Source: Pseudomonadota bacterium (GTDB taxonomy: Bacteria; Pseudomonadota; Gammaproteobacteria; Xanthomonadales; Xanthomonadaceae). Taken from it: 8,017 nt of DNA. Shown here one piece after another: positions 1 to 5,928 of this stretch. The first letter of the stretch is position 1; every line of letters begins with the position of its first letter. The DNA is taken from assembly GCA_023461075.1 (NCBI GenBank), contig JAEWNY010000075.1, forward strand, positions 1-8,017. The letters are read 5' to 3'. The notes beneath the pieces are model-generated. The model was not told the origin of the DNA. It saw nothing but the letters and a program-made list of their open reading frames with translations, and did not search any database. A program made the position numbers and the translations under genes.

Positions 1-549
1 CTGATGCCGGTGATGCGCGAAACCATCATCCCGTGGCTCGATGAAAACATCGGCCCGATCCCGGTGATCGGCAAGCTGTTCCAGGGCCCGCCGATCGGCG
101 CCGGCATGCTGACCTCGGGCATCGTGCTCTCGATCATGGTGATCCCGTTCATTTCCTCGACCATGCGCGAGGTGTTCCTGACGGTGCCTTCGCGCCTCAA
201 GGAATCGGCCTACGCGCTCGGCTCGACCAAGTGGGAAGTGAGCTGGGACATCGTGCTGCCGTATACGCGCTCGGCGGTGATCGGCGGCATCTTCCTCGGC
301 CTCGGCCGCGCGCTGGGCGAGACGATGGCGGTGGCCTTCGTCATCGGCAACAGCGTGCAGTTCACCTCTTCGCTGCTCGAGCCGTCGACCACGATCGCCG
401 CGCTGATCGCCAATGACTTCGGCGAAGCGACCGAGATCTATCGTTCGGCGTTGTTGCTGCTCGGCTTCGTGCTGTTCATCGTCACCTTCATCGTGCTGGC
501 ACTGGCGCGCCTGATGTTGATGCAGCTGGCACGCAAGGAGGGCAACTGA
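1..549 (+). CDS. pstC: PstC, phosphate ABC transporter permease (5' end outside window)
   Basis: This is one of the two inner-membrane permease subunits of the high-affinity phosphate importer PstSCAB. Only the C-terminal 182 residues are visible; the frame is open at base 1, so the ATG at 4 is internal. Counting from the first visible codon, membrane segments are seen at about 34-52, 91-115 and 148-174. The cytoplasmic EAA loop that docks on the ATPase runs from Glu68 (ESAYALG) to Leu86-Pro87. It is followed by the GRALGETMAV stretch typical of PstC. A hydrophilic loop rich in Pro and Gly near residues 8-33 precedes the first visible helix. The stop codon overlaps the pstA start by one base (TGATG), so the two genes are probably translationally coupled. 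Identity as PstC rather than PstA rests on gene order and on the ALGETMAVAFVIGN segment. Confidence 0.95.
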   Translation: MMPVMRETIIPWLDENIGPIPVIGKLFQGPPIGAGMLTSGIVLSIMVIPFISSTMREVFLTVPSRLKESAYALGSTKWEVSWDIVLPYTRSAVIGGIFLGLGRALGETMAVAFVIGNSVQFTSSLLEPSTTIAALIANDFGEATEIYRSALLLLGFVLFIVTFIVLALARLMLMQLARKEGN

Positions 550-1439
550 TGAACGCGCAAACCCTTCCCGCCAAGGATTTCAAGCGTGCCGATGCGCTCT
601 TCCGCCGGCGCAAGTTCACCAACCTGATCGCGGTGGCGCTGGCCAATGCGGCGGCGCTGTTCGGCCTGCTGTTCCTCGGCTGGATCCTGTGGACGCTGCT
701 GTCCAAGGGTCTTGCCAGCCTGAACCTTGACCTGTTCACCATGGACCAGCCGCCGCCGATGGAACGCGGCGGCATGCGCAACGCCATCGTCGGCAGCCTG
801 ATGATGTGCGCGATGGGCATCGCGATCGGCACCCCGCTCGGCATCGCCGCCGGCACCTGGCTGGCCGAATACGGCCACCGCAGCAAGCTGGGCACCGCGG
901 TGCGCTTCGTCAACGACATCCTGCTGTCGGCGCCGTCGATCGTGCTGGGCCTGTTCGTCTACGCGATGTTCGTGATGCAGACCGGCGGTCGCTTCTCTGC
1001 CGTCGCCGGCGCGCTGGCACTTGCCTTCATCGTGCTGCCGGTGGTGGTGCGCACCACCGACGAGATGCTGCGGCTGGTGCCGGTCACCATGCGCGAGGCG
1101 GCGCTGTCGCTGGGCGTTCCGCAGTGGAAAGTAATCATGCAGGTGCTGTACCGCTCGGCCCTGCCCGGCATCGTCACCGGCATCCTGCTCGCCCTCGCGC
1201 GCATCTCGGGCGAAACCGCGCCGTTGCTGTTCACCGCCTTCGGCAACGAGTTCTTCAGCCTGGATCCGACCGGTGCGATGTCGGCGGTGCCGCTGGTGAT
1301 GTACAAGTTCGCCGGTTCCGGCTTCGAGAACTGGGAGAAGATCGCCTGGGCAGGTGCCCTGGTCATCACCCTGTTCGTGCTCGCCGTCAGCCTGTTCGCA
1401 CGCACAATCCTGCTGCGCAACAGGATCACCCATGACTAA
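549..1439 (+). CDS. pstA: PstA, phosphate ABC transporter permease
   Basis: This is the second permease subunit of the phosphate importer; it pairs with PstC in the inner membrane. The 296-residue length is normal for the family. Six hydrophobic segments are visible at about 26-50, 77-105, 125-145, 150-170, 205-225 and 266-288. The EAA loop for contact with PstB spans Glu183 (EAALSLG) to Leu205-Pro206 and is followed by ARISGETAPLLFTAFGN, characteristic of PstA. The start is decided by a very strong ribosome binding site, AAGGAGG at 535-541, seven bases before the ATG, lying within the end of pstC. The 3' end overlaps pstB by 8 bases. No unusual features are seen. Confidence 0.96.
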   Translation: MNAQTLPAKDFKRADALFRRRKFTNLIAVALANAAALFGLLFLGWILWTLLSKGLASLNLDLFTMDQPPPMERGGMRNAIVGSLMMCAMGIAIGTPLGIAAGTWLAEYGHRSKLGTAVRFVNDILLSAPSIVLGLFVYAMFVMQTGGRFSAVAGALALAFIVLPVVVRTTDEMLRLVPVTMREAALSLGVPQWKVIMQVLYRSALPGIVTGILLALARISGETAPLLFTAFGNEFFSLDPTGAMSAVPLVMYKFAGSGFENWEKIAWAGALVITLFVLAVSLFARTILLRNRITHD

Positions 1440-2277
1440 CCTCACACCCCGGACGATCGAAATGAACGACGCTCGCCCCGCCATGCACATGCAGGTCCGC
1501 GAAGGCCAGGCCATCACGCCTGCGCCCGTGAAGATCGCCACCCGCGGCCTGGACTTCCACTACGACAAGTTCCATGCGCTGAAGGACATCAACATGGACA
1601 TCCCGGAGAAGCGCGTGACCGCGCTGATCGGGCCGTCGGGTTGCGGCAAGTCCACCCTGCTGCGCGTCTACAACCGCATCTACGCGCTGTATCCCAAGAT
1701 GGACGCGACCGGCGAGGTGTTGCTGGATGGCGAAAACATCCTCGATGCCAAGTACCCGATGAACCGCCTGCGTTCGAAGGTGGGGATGGTGTTCCAGAAG
1801 CCGGTGCCGTTCCCGATGACGATCTACGAGAACGTCGCCTACGGCATCCGCCACCACGAGAAGTTGTCGAAGGCGCAGATGAACGAGCGCGTCGAGATGG
1901 CACTGCGTCAGGGGGCGCTGTGGGACGAGGTCAAGGACAAGCTGGGCCAGAGTGCGCTGGGGTTGTCCGGTGGCCAGCAGCAGCGCCTGTGCATCGCCCG
2001 CGCGGTGGCGCTGCGCCCGGACGTGCTGCTGCTGGACGAGCCGACCTCCGCGCTCGATCCGATCTCCACCAGTCGCATCGAGCAGCTGGTCGAGGAACTC
2101 AAGAATGACTACACGATCGTCATTGTCACCCACAACATGCAACAGGCCGCGCGCGTGTCCGACTACACCGCCTTCATGTACCTGGGCGACCTCATCGAGC
2201 ACGACGCGACATCGACCATCTTCTCCAATCCGTCCAAGCAGCAAACCGAGGACTACATCACCGGCCGTTTCGGCTGA
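1432..2277 (+). CDS. pstB: PstB, phosphate ABC transporter ATP-binding protein
   Basis: This cytoplasmic ATPase powers phosphate import through PstC/PstA. With the ATG at 1432 it has 281 residues. All nucleotide-binding motifs are present: Walker A GPSGCGKST (67-75), Q-loop Gln122, signature LSGGQQQR (178-185), Walker B VLLLDEP (198-204), D-loop SALD (206-209) and switch His234. The C-terminal segment near 262-281 (FSNPSKQQTEDYITGRFG) is the usual PstB ending. The start at 1432 is supported by an AGGA at 1422-1425 with six bases of spacing and by an 8-base overlap with pstA. An in-frame ATG at 1462 would give 271 residues but has a poorer binding site. The first ~30 residues are a hydrophilic extension before the core begins at about Val33. 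The open frame continues upstream to 1354, but that part lies inside pstA. Confidence 0.96.
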   Translation: MTNLTPRTIEMNDARPAMHMQVREGQAITPAPVKIATRGLDFHYDKFHALKDINMDIPEKRVTALIGPSGCGKSTLLRVYNRIYALYPKMDATGEVLLDGENILDAKYPMNRLRSKVGMVFQKPVPFPMTIYENVAYGIRHHEKLSKAQMNERVEMALRQGALWDEVKDKLGQSALGLSGGQQQRLCIARAVALRPDVLLLDEPTSALDPISTSRIEQLVEELKNDYTIVIVTHNMQQAARVSDYTAFMYLGDLIEHDATSTIFSNPSKQQTEDYITGRFG

Positions 2278-2287
2278 GGAGCCTGAC

Positions 2288-3001
2288 ATGCCGAATTCCG
2301 AAAACGACCACATCGTCCGCAGCTACGACGAGGAGCAGAAACGGCTCACGCACGAGATCCAGCGCATGGGCGCGATGGCGGTGGCGCAGCTGGAAGCCGC
2401 GCTGGACGTGGTCGAGCGCCGCGACGACAACGCCGCAGAGCGCATCATCGCCAACGACGAGGCGATCGACGCACTCGAGCAGGAAGTCAGCCAGGACGTG
2501 ATGAAGCTGGCGCTGCGCGGGCCTATGGCCACCGACCTGCGCATCATCCTGGCCGCGCTGCGGATCGCGTCGGACATCGAGCGCGTCGGCGACTACGCCG
2601 CCAACATGGCCAAGCGCTCGCTGGCGCTCAACACCGCGCCGCCGATCCCGCATACCGGCGGGCTGAAGGCGATCGGCTCGCTGGCCGCGCAGCAGATGCG
2701 CGACGTGCTGAAGGCCTACCAGGATCTGGATGCCGATGCCGCCCAGCGCGTGCGCGAGCGCGATGCCGACCTCGACCTGCAGTACACCGCGCTGTTCCGC
2801 GAACTGCTGACCTACATGATGGAAGACCCGCGCAACATCACGCCCTGCACGCACCTGCTGTTCATGGCCAAGAACATGGAGCGCATCGGCGACCACGCGC
2901 CCAACATCGCCGAGAACGTCTGGTTCCGCGTGCATGGCGACCAGCATCCGTTGCCACCGCGCGAGAAGCGCGACGACAGCAACCTGATCGCGCGGACCTG
3001 A
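2288..3001 (+). CDS. phoU: PhoU, phosphate signalling regulator
   Basis: PhoU is a cytoplasmic all-helical protein that links the Pst transporter to the PhoR/PhoB two-component system and damps phosphate uptake. The 237-residue product shows the two PhoU half-repeats, each with a metal-binding E-x-x-x-D motif: Glu98-Arg-Val-Gly-Asp102 and Glu198-Arg-Ile-Gly-Asp202, both followed by an Asn (106 and 206). The start at 2288 is supported by GAGGAG at 2276-2281, which overlaps the pstB stop codon and sits six bases before the ATG. The gap to pstB is only 10 bases, so it belongs to the same transcript. A longer open frame begins at 1952, but that portion is the out-of-frame shadow of pstB. A strong terminator follows the stop, making phoU the last gene of the operon. 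Confidence 0.96.
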   Translation: MPNSENDHIVRSYDEEQKRLTHEIQRMGAMAVAQLEAALDVVERRDDNAAERIIANDEAIDALEQEVSQDVMKLALRGPMATDLRIILAALRIASDIERVGDYAANMAKRSLALNTAPPIPHTGGLKAIGSLAAQQMRDVLKAYQDLDADAAQRVRERDADLDLQYTALFRELLTYMMEDPRNITPCTHLLFMAKNMERIGDHAPNIAENVWFRVHGDQHPLPPREKRDDSNLIART

Positions 3002-3019
3002 TCGACCCACGCGCCGCTC

Positions 3020-3044
3020 AAGGCCCGCTCCGGCGGGCCTTTTC
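3020..3044 (+). terminator. Intrinsic terminator of the pst-phoU operon
   Basis: A perfect 9-bp GC-rich stem is seen: 3020-3028 (AAGGCCCGC) pairs with 3033-3041 (GCGGGCCTT), with a TCCG tetraloop between. It runs into a T tract at 3040-3043. It begins 18 bases after the phoU stop, the expected place for Rho-independent termination of the phosphate operon. Confidence 0.88.
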
Positions 3045-3059
3045 GTGCATCCGTCGCCG

Positions 3060-3083
3060 GGAACGCATTGTTTACACGCGGTC
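3060..3083 (+). promoter_or_regulatory. Candidate ECF-sigma-type promoter for the hvf cassette
   Basis: In the 133-base gap between phoU and the precursor gene, GGAAC (3060-3064) and GTC (3081-3083) are separated by 16 bases. This resembles the general -35/-10 layout of extracytoplasmic-function sigma factors. A TTTACA at 3071-3076, with a TTACCAT-like box about 19 bases further on, is a weaker sigma-70 alternative. Either would place the transcript start well before the start codon at 3135. Short motifs like these occur by chance, so this is tentative. Confidence 0.27.
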
Positions 3084-3134
3084 AAGGCACTGCGGTTACC
3101 ATCGGCACCTCCTCCCTTTGCAATGGATCCCGCG

Positions 3135-3608
3135 ATGACCGCCAAGCGCAAGACCGCCCTGACCCTGGGCACCCTCGCCGGCACGCTGGCGCTGAGCGGC
3201 GCGGCGTTCGCCGTGTCCCCGCTCGCCAACGGCTACATGGGCCACGACGACAAGCAACACGCGGAAGGCCAATGCGGCGTGAAGTCGATGGACAAGAACG
3301 CCGACGGCAAGTTGTCGCCAGCCGAGTTCGCCGCCGCCCATGATGGCAAGACCGACAAGTTCGCCGCGCACGATATCGATGGCGATGGCTTCATCACTCA
3401 GGCCGAAATGGATCAGGCCCACGCCAGGATGCGCGAAGCGAAGCAAGCCGGCGGCAAAAGCGCCGAGGGCAAGTGTGGCGAAGGCAAATGCGGCGCCGGC
3501 AAGTGCGGTGCCAAGCCCGCCGCCAAGGACGGAAAGGATGCCAAGGCCGCCGAGGGCAAGTGTGGCGAAGGCAAATGCGGTGCCGGCAAATGCGGCGGCA
3601 GCCTCTGA
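3135..3608 (+). CDS. hvfA: HvfA-type RiPP metallophore precursor with two EF-hands
   Basis: This is a secreted 157-residue precursor of a probable copper-binding modified peptide. A Sec signal peptide is visible: positive MTAKRK, hydrophobic residues 8-24, and likely cleavage after AFA at 26. There is no lipobox. An isolated EGQCG lies at 44-48. Two canonical EF-hand loops follow: 53-64 (Asp53, Asn55, Asp57, Gly58, Ser61, Glu64) and 80-91 (Asp80, Asp82, Asp84, Gly85, Thr88, Glu91). The tail (110-154) holds six cysteines in GKCG units, four of them strict EGKCG, in two identical 16-residue blocks joined by a Lys/Ala linker. In characterised HvfA proteins, HvfB/HvfC convert the cysteines of EGKCG motifs to oxazolone/thioamide groups that bind Cu(I); that function here is inferred. 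The ATG at 3135 is chosen because it gives a clean signal peptide and has GGAT upstream. ATG 3123 would add four residues, and GTG 3045 lies against the pst terminator. The alternative reading is a simple calcium-binding protein, but the adjacent hvfB and hvfC argue against this. Confidence 0.88.
   Translation: MTAKRKTALTLGTLAGTLALSGAAFAVSPLANGYMGHDDKQHAEGQCGVKSMDKNADGKLSPAEFAAAHDGKTDKFAAHDIDGDGFITQAEMDQAHARMREAKQAGGKSAEGKCGEGKCGAGKCGAKPAAKDGKDAKAAEGKCGEGKCGAGKCGGSL
3462..3509 (+). repeat. hvfA core repeat, copy 1
   Basis: This 48-base block encodes AEGKCGEGKCGAGKCG (precursor residues 110-125), three GKCG pentads in tandem. It is repeated at 3549-3596 with identical protein sequence and only three synonymous third-base differences. 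A 39-base linker (3510-3548) rich in Lys, Ala and Asp codons separates the copies. Confidence 0.95.
3549..3596 (+). repeat. hvfA core repeat, copy 2
   Basis: This is the second copy of the 48-base block, encoding precursor residues 139-154, identical in protein to copy 1. It ends three codons before the stop (Gly-Ser-Leu). Near-identity at the DNA level suggests a recent duplication or ongoing homogenisation by slippage or recombination. Confidence 0.95.
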
Positions 3609-3633
3609 CCCTGCACATGCAACGTGGATCTCG

Positions 3634-3657
3634 GGGCGCCCTTCGTGGCGCCCTTTT
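3634..3657 (+). terminator. Terminator-like hairpin between hvfA and hvfB
   Basis: A perfect 7-bp GC-only stem is seen: 3634-3640 (GGGCGCC) with 3647-3653 (GGCGCCC). The loop is CTTCGT, and TTTT follows directly at 3654-3657. It lies 25 bases after the precursor stop and 8 bases before the hvfB ATG at 3666. Its form is that of an intrinsic terminator. Because hvfB and hvfC have no obvious promoter of their own, it probably acts as a partial terminator or 3'-end stabiliser that keeps precursor mRNA in excess over maturase mRNA. Confidence 0.75.
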
Positions 3658-3665
3658 CGCAGGCG

Positions 3666-4493
3666 ATGAAGATGCTCGCTGAAGCCAGCGTCGGGCTCGG
3701 CCTCCGGCGCGGGTTGCTGGACGCGATCGAAACCGCGCCGGCCGGCGACTTCGATTTCCTGGAATGCGCGCCGGAAAACTGGATCGGCGTCGGTGGCGCA
3801 TTGGGCGCGCGCTTTGCCGCGTTGGCCGAACGCCTGCCGATCACCCTGCACGGCCTCTCGCTCTCGCTGGGCGGGGTGATGCCGCTGGATGAGAATTTGC
3901 TGGACGACATCGCCAGTTTGATGCAGCGCCATGGCATCACCCATTACAGCGAACACCTGAGCTACAGCACCGATGACGGCCATCTCTACGACCTGATGCC
4001 GCTGGCCTACGACGAAGCGACGGTGGCGCACGTGGCCGAACGCATCGACCGGGTGCAACAACGCCTCGGCCGGCGCGTCGCCGTCGAGAACGTCAGCTAT
4101 TACGCGGCGCCGTGGCAGGCCATGCGCGAGGCCGACTTCATCAATGCGGTGCTCGACGCCGCCGACTGCGCCCTGCTGCTGGATGTCAACAACATCCATG
4201 TCAACGCCATCAACCACCGCTACGATGCGCGCGAATTCCTGATGTCGATGCCTTCGTCACGAGTCGCGGGATACCACATCGCCGGCCATTACGATGAAGC
4301 CGACGACCTCAAGATCGATACCCATGGCGCGGCGGTGAAGGACGATGTCTGGGCCTTGCTCGACGTCGCCTATGCCCGCCACGGCGTCAAGCCGACCCTG
4401 CTCGAACGCGATTTCAACTATCCGCCTTACGCGGAGCTGCAACTTGAACTGCACCGCATACGCAGGCTGCAACAGGCGCACGCTGATGGCTGA
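3666..4493 (+). CDS. hvfB: HvfB, DUF692/MNIO RiPP maturase
   Basis: This is a cytoplasmic multinuclear non-heme iron oxidase (TIM-barrel, DUF692 family), expected to modify cysteines of the HvfA core. It has 275 residues, the usual family length, and no signal peptide. Motifs that carry metal ligands in the family are all visible: LECAPENW (Glu37), HGLSLSLG (His62), SEHLSYS (His97), VENVSYY (Glu141), LDVNNIHVN (Asp173, Asn175, His178), YHIAGH (His204, His208), DTHG (Asp218, His220) and LERD (Glu247). Start choice is uncertain. ATG 3666 and ATG 3672 are both plausible; AGG at 3661-3663 is better spaced for 3672, giving 273 residues. A GTG at 3624 is unlikely because translation from it would run through the terminator-like hairpin. 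The 3' end overlaps hvfC by 8 bases, supporting a joint complex. Confidence 0.93.
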   Translation: MKMLAEASVGLGLRRGLLDAIETAPAGDFDFLECAPENWIGVGGALGARFAALAERLPITLHGLSLSLGGVMPLDENLLDDIASLMQRHGITHYSEHLSYSTDDGHLYDLMPLAYDEATVAHVAERIDRVQQRLGRRVAVENVSYYAAPWQAMREADFINAVLDAADCALLLDVNNIHVNAINHRYDAREFLMSMPSSRVAGYHIAGHYDEADDLKIDTHGAAVKDDVWALLDVAYARHGVKPTLLERDFNYPPYAELQLELHRIRRLQQAHADG

Positions 4494-5238
4494 GCTGCCC
4501 GATACGCTCGCCGATCGCCAGCGCGTATTCGCCGCGCACCTGCGTGATCCATCCAACCCGGCGCCTCCCGGCATCGAAGCGCGGCGGATGGCGGTCTACC
4601 GCGAGCTGTTCTACAACGCGATCGAAGGCCTGCTGGCCGCCAATTTTCCGGTCATCCGCAGGACGCTGGATGACACGGCATGGCATCCGCTGGTGCACGA
4701 GTTCCACCGCGAGCACCGTTGCGCCACCCCGCTGTTCACCGAAGTCGCGCAGGAATTCATCGAGTGGCTGGCGACCACCGCCGACAGACACGTGCCGTGG
4801 TTGCCGGAACTGGCGCATTACGAATGGATGGAGCTGCGTGCGCAGATCGACGATACTGCACCGCCCTCGCATGATCCCGCTGGCGACATCCTTGCAGGGG
4901 CACCCCTGCTCTCGCCGCAGGCATGGCCGCTGGCGTATGCGTGGCCGGTCGATCGCATCGGGCCGGACTTCATTCCCTCCGCGCCGCCAGCGGAGCCCAC
5001 ACTGCTGCTGGTCCGTCGCGATGCGTCGATGCAAGTGCACTTCGCCGCGCTCTCGCCATTGGCGTTCCGGCTGCTGCAGCTCATCCAGGCCAACGACTCG
5101 GCCAGCGGCGATGCACTCATCGACACGCTCGCCGGAGAGGCCGGACTGCCCGGTGACATCGGTTTCATCCAGGATGCGCGCGCAATGCTCGGGCGGCTGC
5201 GCAGCGAAGACACGGTGATCGGCGTTCGCAGCGGCTAA
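4486..5238 (+). CDS. hvfC: HvfC, DUF2063 RiPP maturation partner
   Basis: This is the partner of the HvfB enzyme; in characterised systems the DUF2063 protein helps bind the precursor and is required for modification. The 250-residue product shows the DUF2063 N-terminal domain with its hallmarks: RRMAVYRELFYNAIEGLL (33-50), NFPVIRRTL (53-61), Trp66, EFHREHRCATPLF (72-84) and ELAHYEWMEL (108-117). The C-terminal half (about 150-245) is a less conserved second domain with an LSPLAFRLLQLI segment. No signal peptide or membrane segment is seen, so it should be cytoplasmic. The ATG at 4486 overlaps the last 8 bases of hvfB, with AGG nine bases upstream. The frame is also open upstream to 4345, but that part lies inside hvfB. 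No DoxX-type hvfD follows; the next gene is rnt. Confidence 0.92.
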   Translation: MAELPDTLADRQRVFAAHLRDPSNPAPPGIEARRMAVYRELFYNAIEGLLAANFPVIRRTLDDTAWHPLVHEFHREHRCATPLFTEVAQEFIEWLATTADRHVPWLPELAHYEWMELRAQIDDTAPPSHDPAGDILAGAPLLSPQAWPLAYAWPVDRIGPDFIPSAPPAEPTLLLVRRDASMQVHFAALSPLAFRLLQLIQANDSASGDALIDTLAGEAGLPGDIGFIQDARAMLGRLRSEDTVIGVRSG

Positions 5239-5241
5239 ACT
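5236..5241 (+). promoter_or_regulatory. Possible -10 box for leaderless rnt transcript
   Basis: TAAACT lies six bases before the rnt ATG at 5248 and includes the hvfC stop codon. No Shine-Dalgarno sequence precedes that ATG. A -10 element at this distance would start transcription at or within a base of the A of the ATG, giving a leaderless mRNA. No convincing -35 box is seen about 17 bases upstream, so support is modest. Confidence 0.33.
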
Positions 5242-5247
5242 GCCTGC

Positions 5248-5928
5248 ATGCCTGACGCTGCCGCATCCAATCTCTCCCACCCCTCGATGGCTTCGCGCTT
5301 CCGCGGCTTCCTGCCGGTGGTGGTCGATGTCGAGACCGGGGGATTCGACTGGAATCGACATGCGCTGCTGGAGATCGCGGCAGTGCCGCTCGACCTCGAC
5401 GACGATGGCCAATTGGTCCTCGGCCAGACCGCCTGCGTCCACCTGCAGCCCGCGCCCGGCACCGAGATCGACCCGAAATCACTCGCGGTCACCGGCATCC
5501 AGCTCGATCATCCGTTCCGCCTCGCCAAGCCGGAGAAGGACGCGCTCGATCACGTGTTCAATGCCGTACGCGACGCGGTCAAGCGCCACGGCTGCCAGCG
5601 CGCGATCCTGGTCGGGCACAACGCACACTTCGACCTCAATTTCCTCAACGCCGCAGTCGCGCGGGCCAGGCACAAGCGCAACCCGTTCCACCCCTTCAGC
5701 GTGTTCGACACGGTGACCATGGCCGGGCTTGCGTATGGCCAGACCGTGCTCGCCCGTGCCGTGCAGGCGGCGGGACTGCAGTGGAACGCGGCCGATGCAC
5801 ATTCGGCGGTCTACGACGCCGAGATCACCGCGCAGTTGTTCTGTCGCATCGCCAATGCCTGGCCACGGCTCTCGCCGGCCGCCACGGTGGCGACCGGCGG
5901 CGAGGCGCAGCCGACTCAGGCCGAATAG
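5248..5928 (+). CDS. rnt: Ribonuclease T (DEDDh 3'-5' exoribonuclease)
   Basis: RNase T trims the 3' ends of tRNAs (including CCA-end turnover) and other stable RNAs as a cytoplasmic dimer. The 226-residue product has the complete DEDDh active site: Asp27 and Glu29 in VVDVETGGFD (ExoI), Asp129 in GHNAHFDLNFL (ExoII), and His185 and Asp190 in AHSAVYDAE (ExoIII). The NPFHPFSVFDTVTMAGLAYGQTVL segment (145-168) is typical of RNase T rather than of DnaQ or oligoribonuclease. The last ~18 residues are an uncharacteristic Ala/Thr/Gly-rich tail. An in-frame ATG at 5287 (residue 14) also precedes the conserved domain and could be the start. The 3' end overlaps the convergent dehydrogenase gene by 13 bases. 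It begins 9 bases after hvfC and may be partly co-transcribed with it. Confidence 0.93.
   Translation: MPDAAASNLSHPSMASRFRGFLPVVVDVETGGFDWNRHALLEIAAVPLDLDDDGQLVLGQTACVHLQPAPGTEIDPKSLAVTGIQLDHPFRLAKPEKDALDHVFNAVRDAVKRHGCQRAILVGHNAHFDLNFLNAAVARARHKRNPFHPFSVFDTVTMAGLAYGQTVLARAVQAAGLQWNAADAHSAVYDAEITAQLFCRIANAWPRLSPAATVATGGEAQPTQAE

Noticed and set aside
438..1541. Long open frame on the minus strand opposite pstC/pstA/pstB
   Set aside because: It is antisense to three clear membrane and ATPase genes, has low-complexity His/Arg/Gln-rich composition typical of GC-rich shadow frames, and shows no family motif.
3045..3122. GTG at 3045 as the start of the precursor gene
   Set aside because: It directly follows the pst terminator stem, and the added residues would bury the signal peptide behind a 30-residue extension.
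3462..3596. Direct repeats considered as CRISPR or mobile-element repeats
   Set aside because: They are in-frame protein repeats inside hvfA with synonymous differences, only two copies, and no spacers or cas genes.
3624..3665. GTG at 3624 as the start of hvfB
   Set aside because: The added 14 residues are encoded by the terminator-like hairpin and match no family N terminus; ATG 3666 or 3672 leads straight into the conserved VGLGLRR region.
2258..4217. Minus-strand open frames opposite phoU, hvfA and hvfB (2258-3229 and 3096-4217)
   Set aside because: They cross the real genes and terminators, and their Ala/Gly/His-rich repeats are the reverse reading of the hvfA core repeats; no recognisable domain.
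4414..5442. 342-residue minus-strand frame opposite hvfC
   Set aside because: It is the shadow of hvfC and the start of rnt, with no motif, and the plus strand carries the clear DUF2063 hallmarks.
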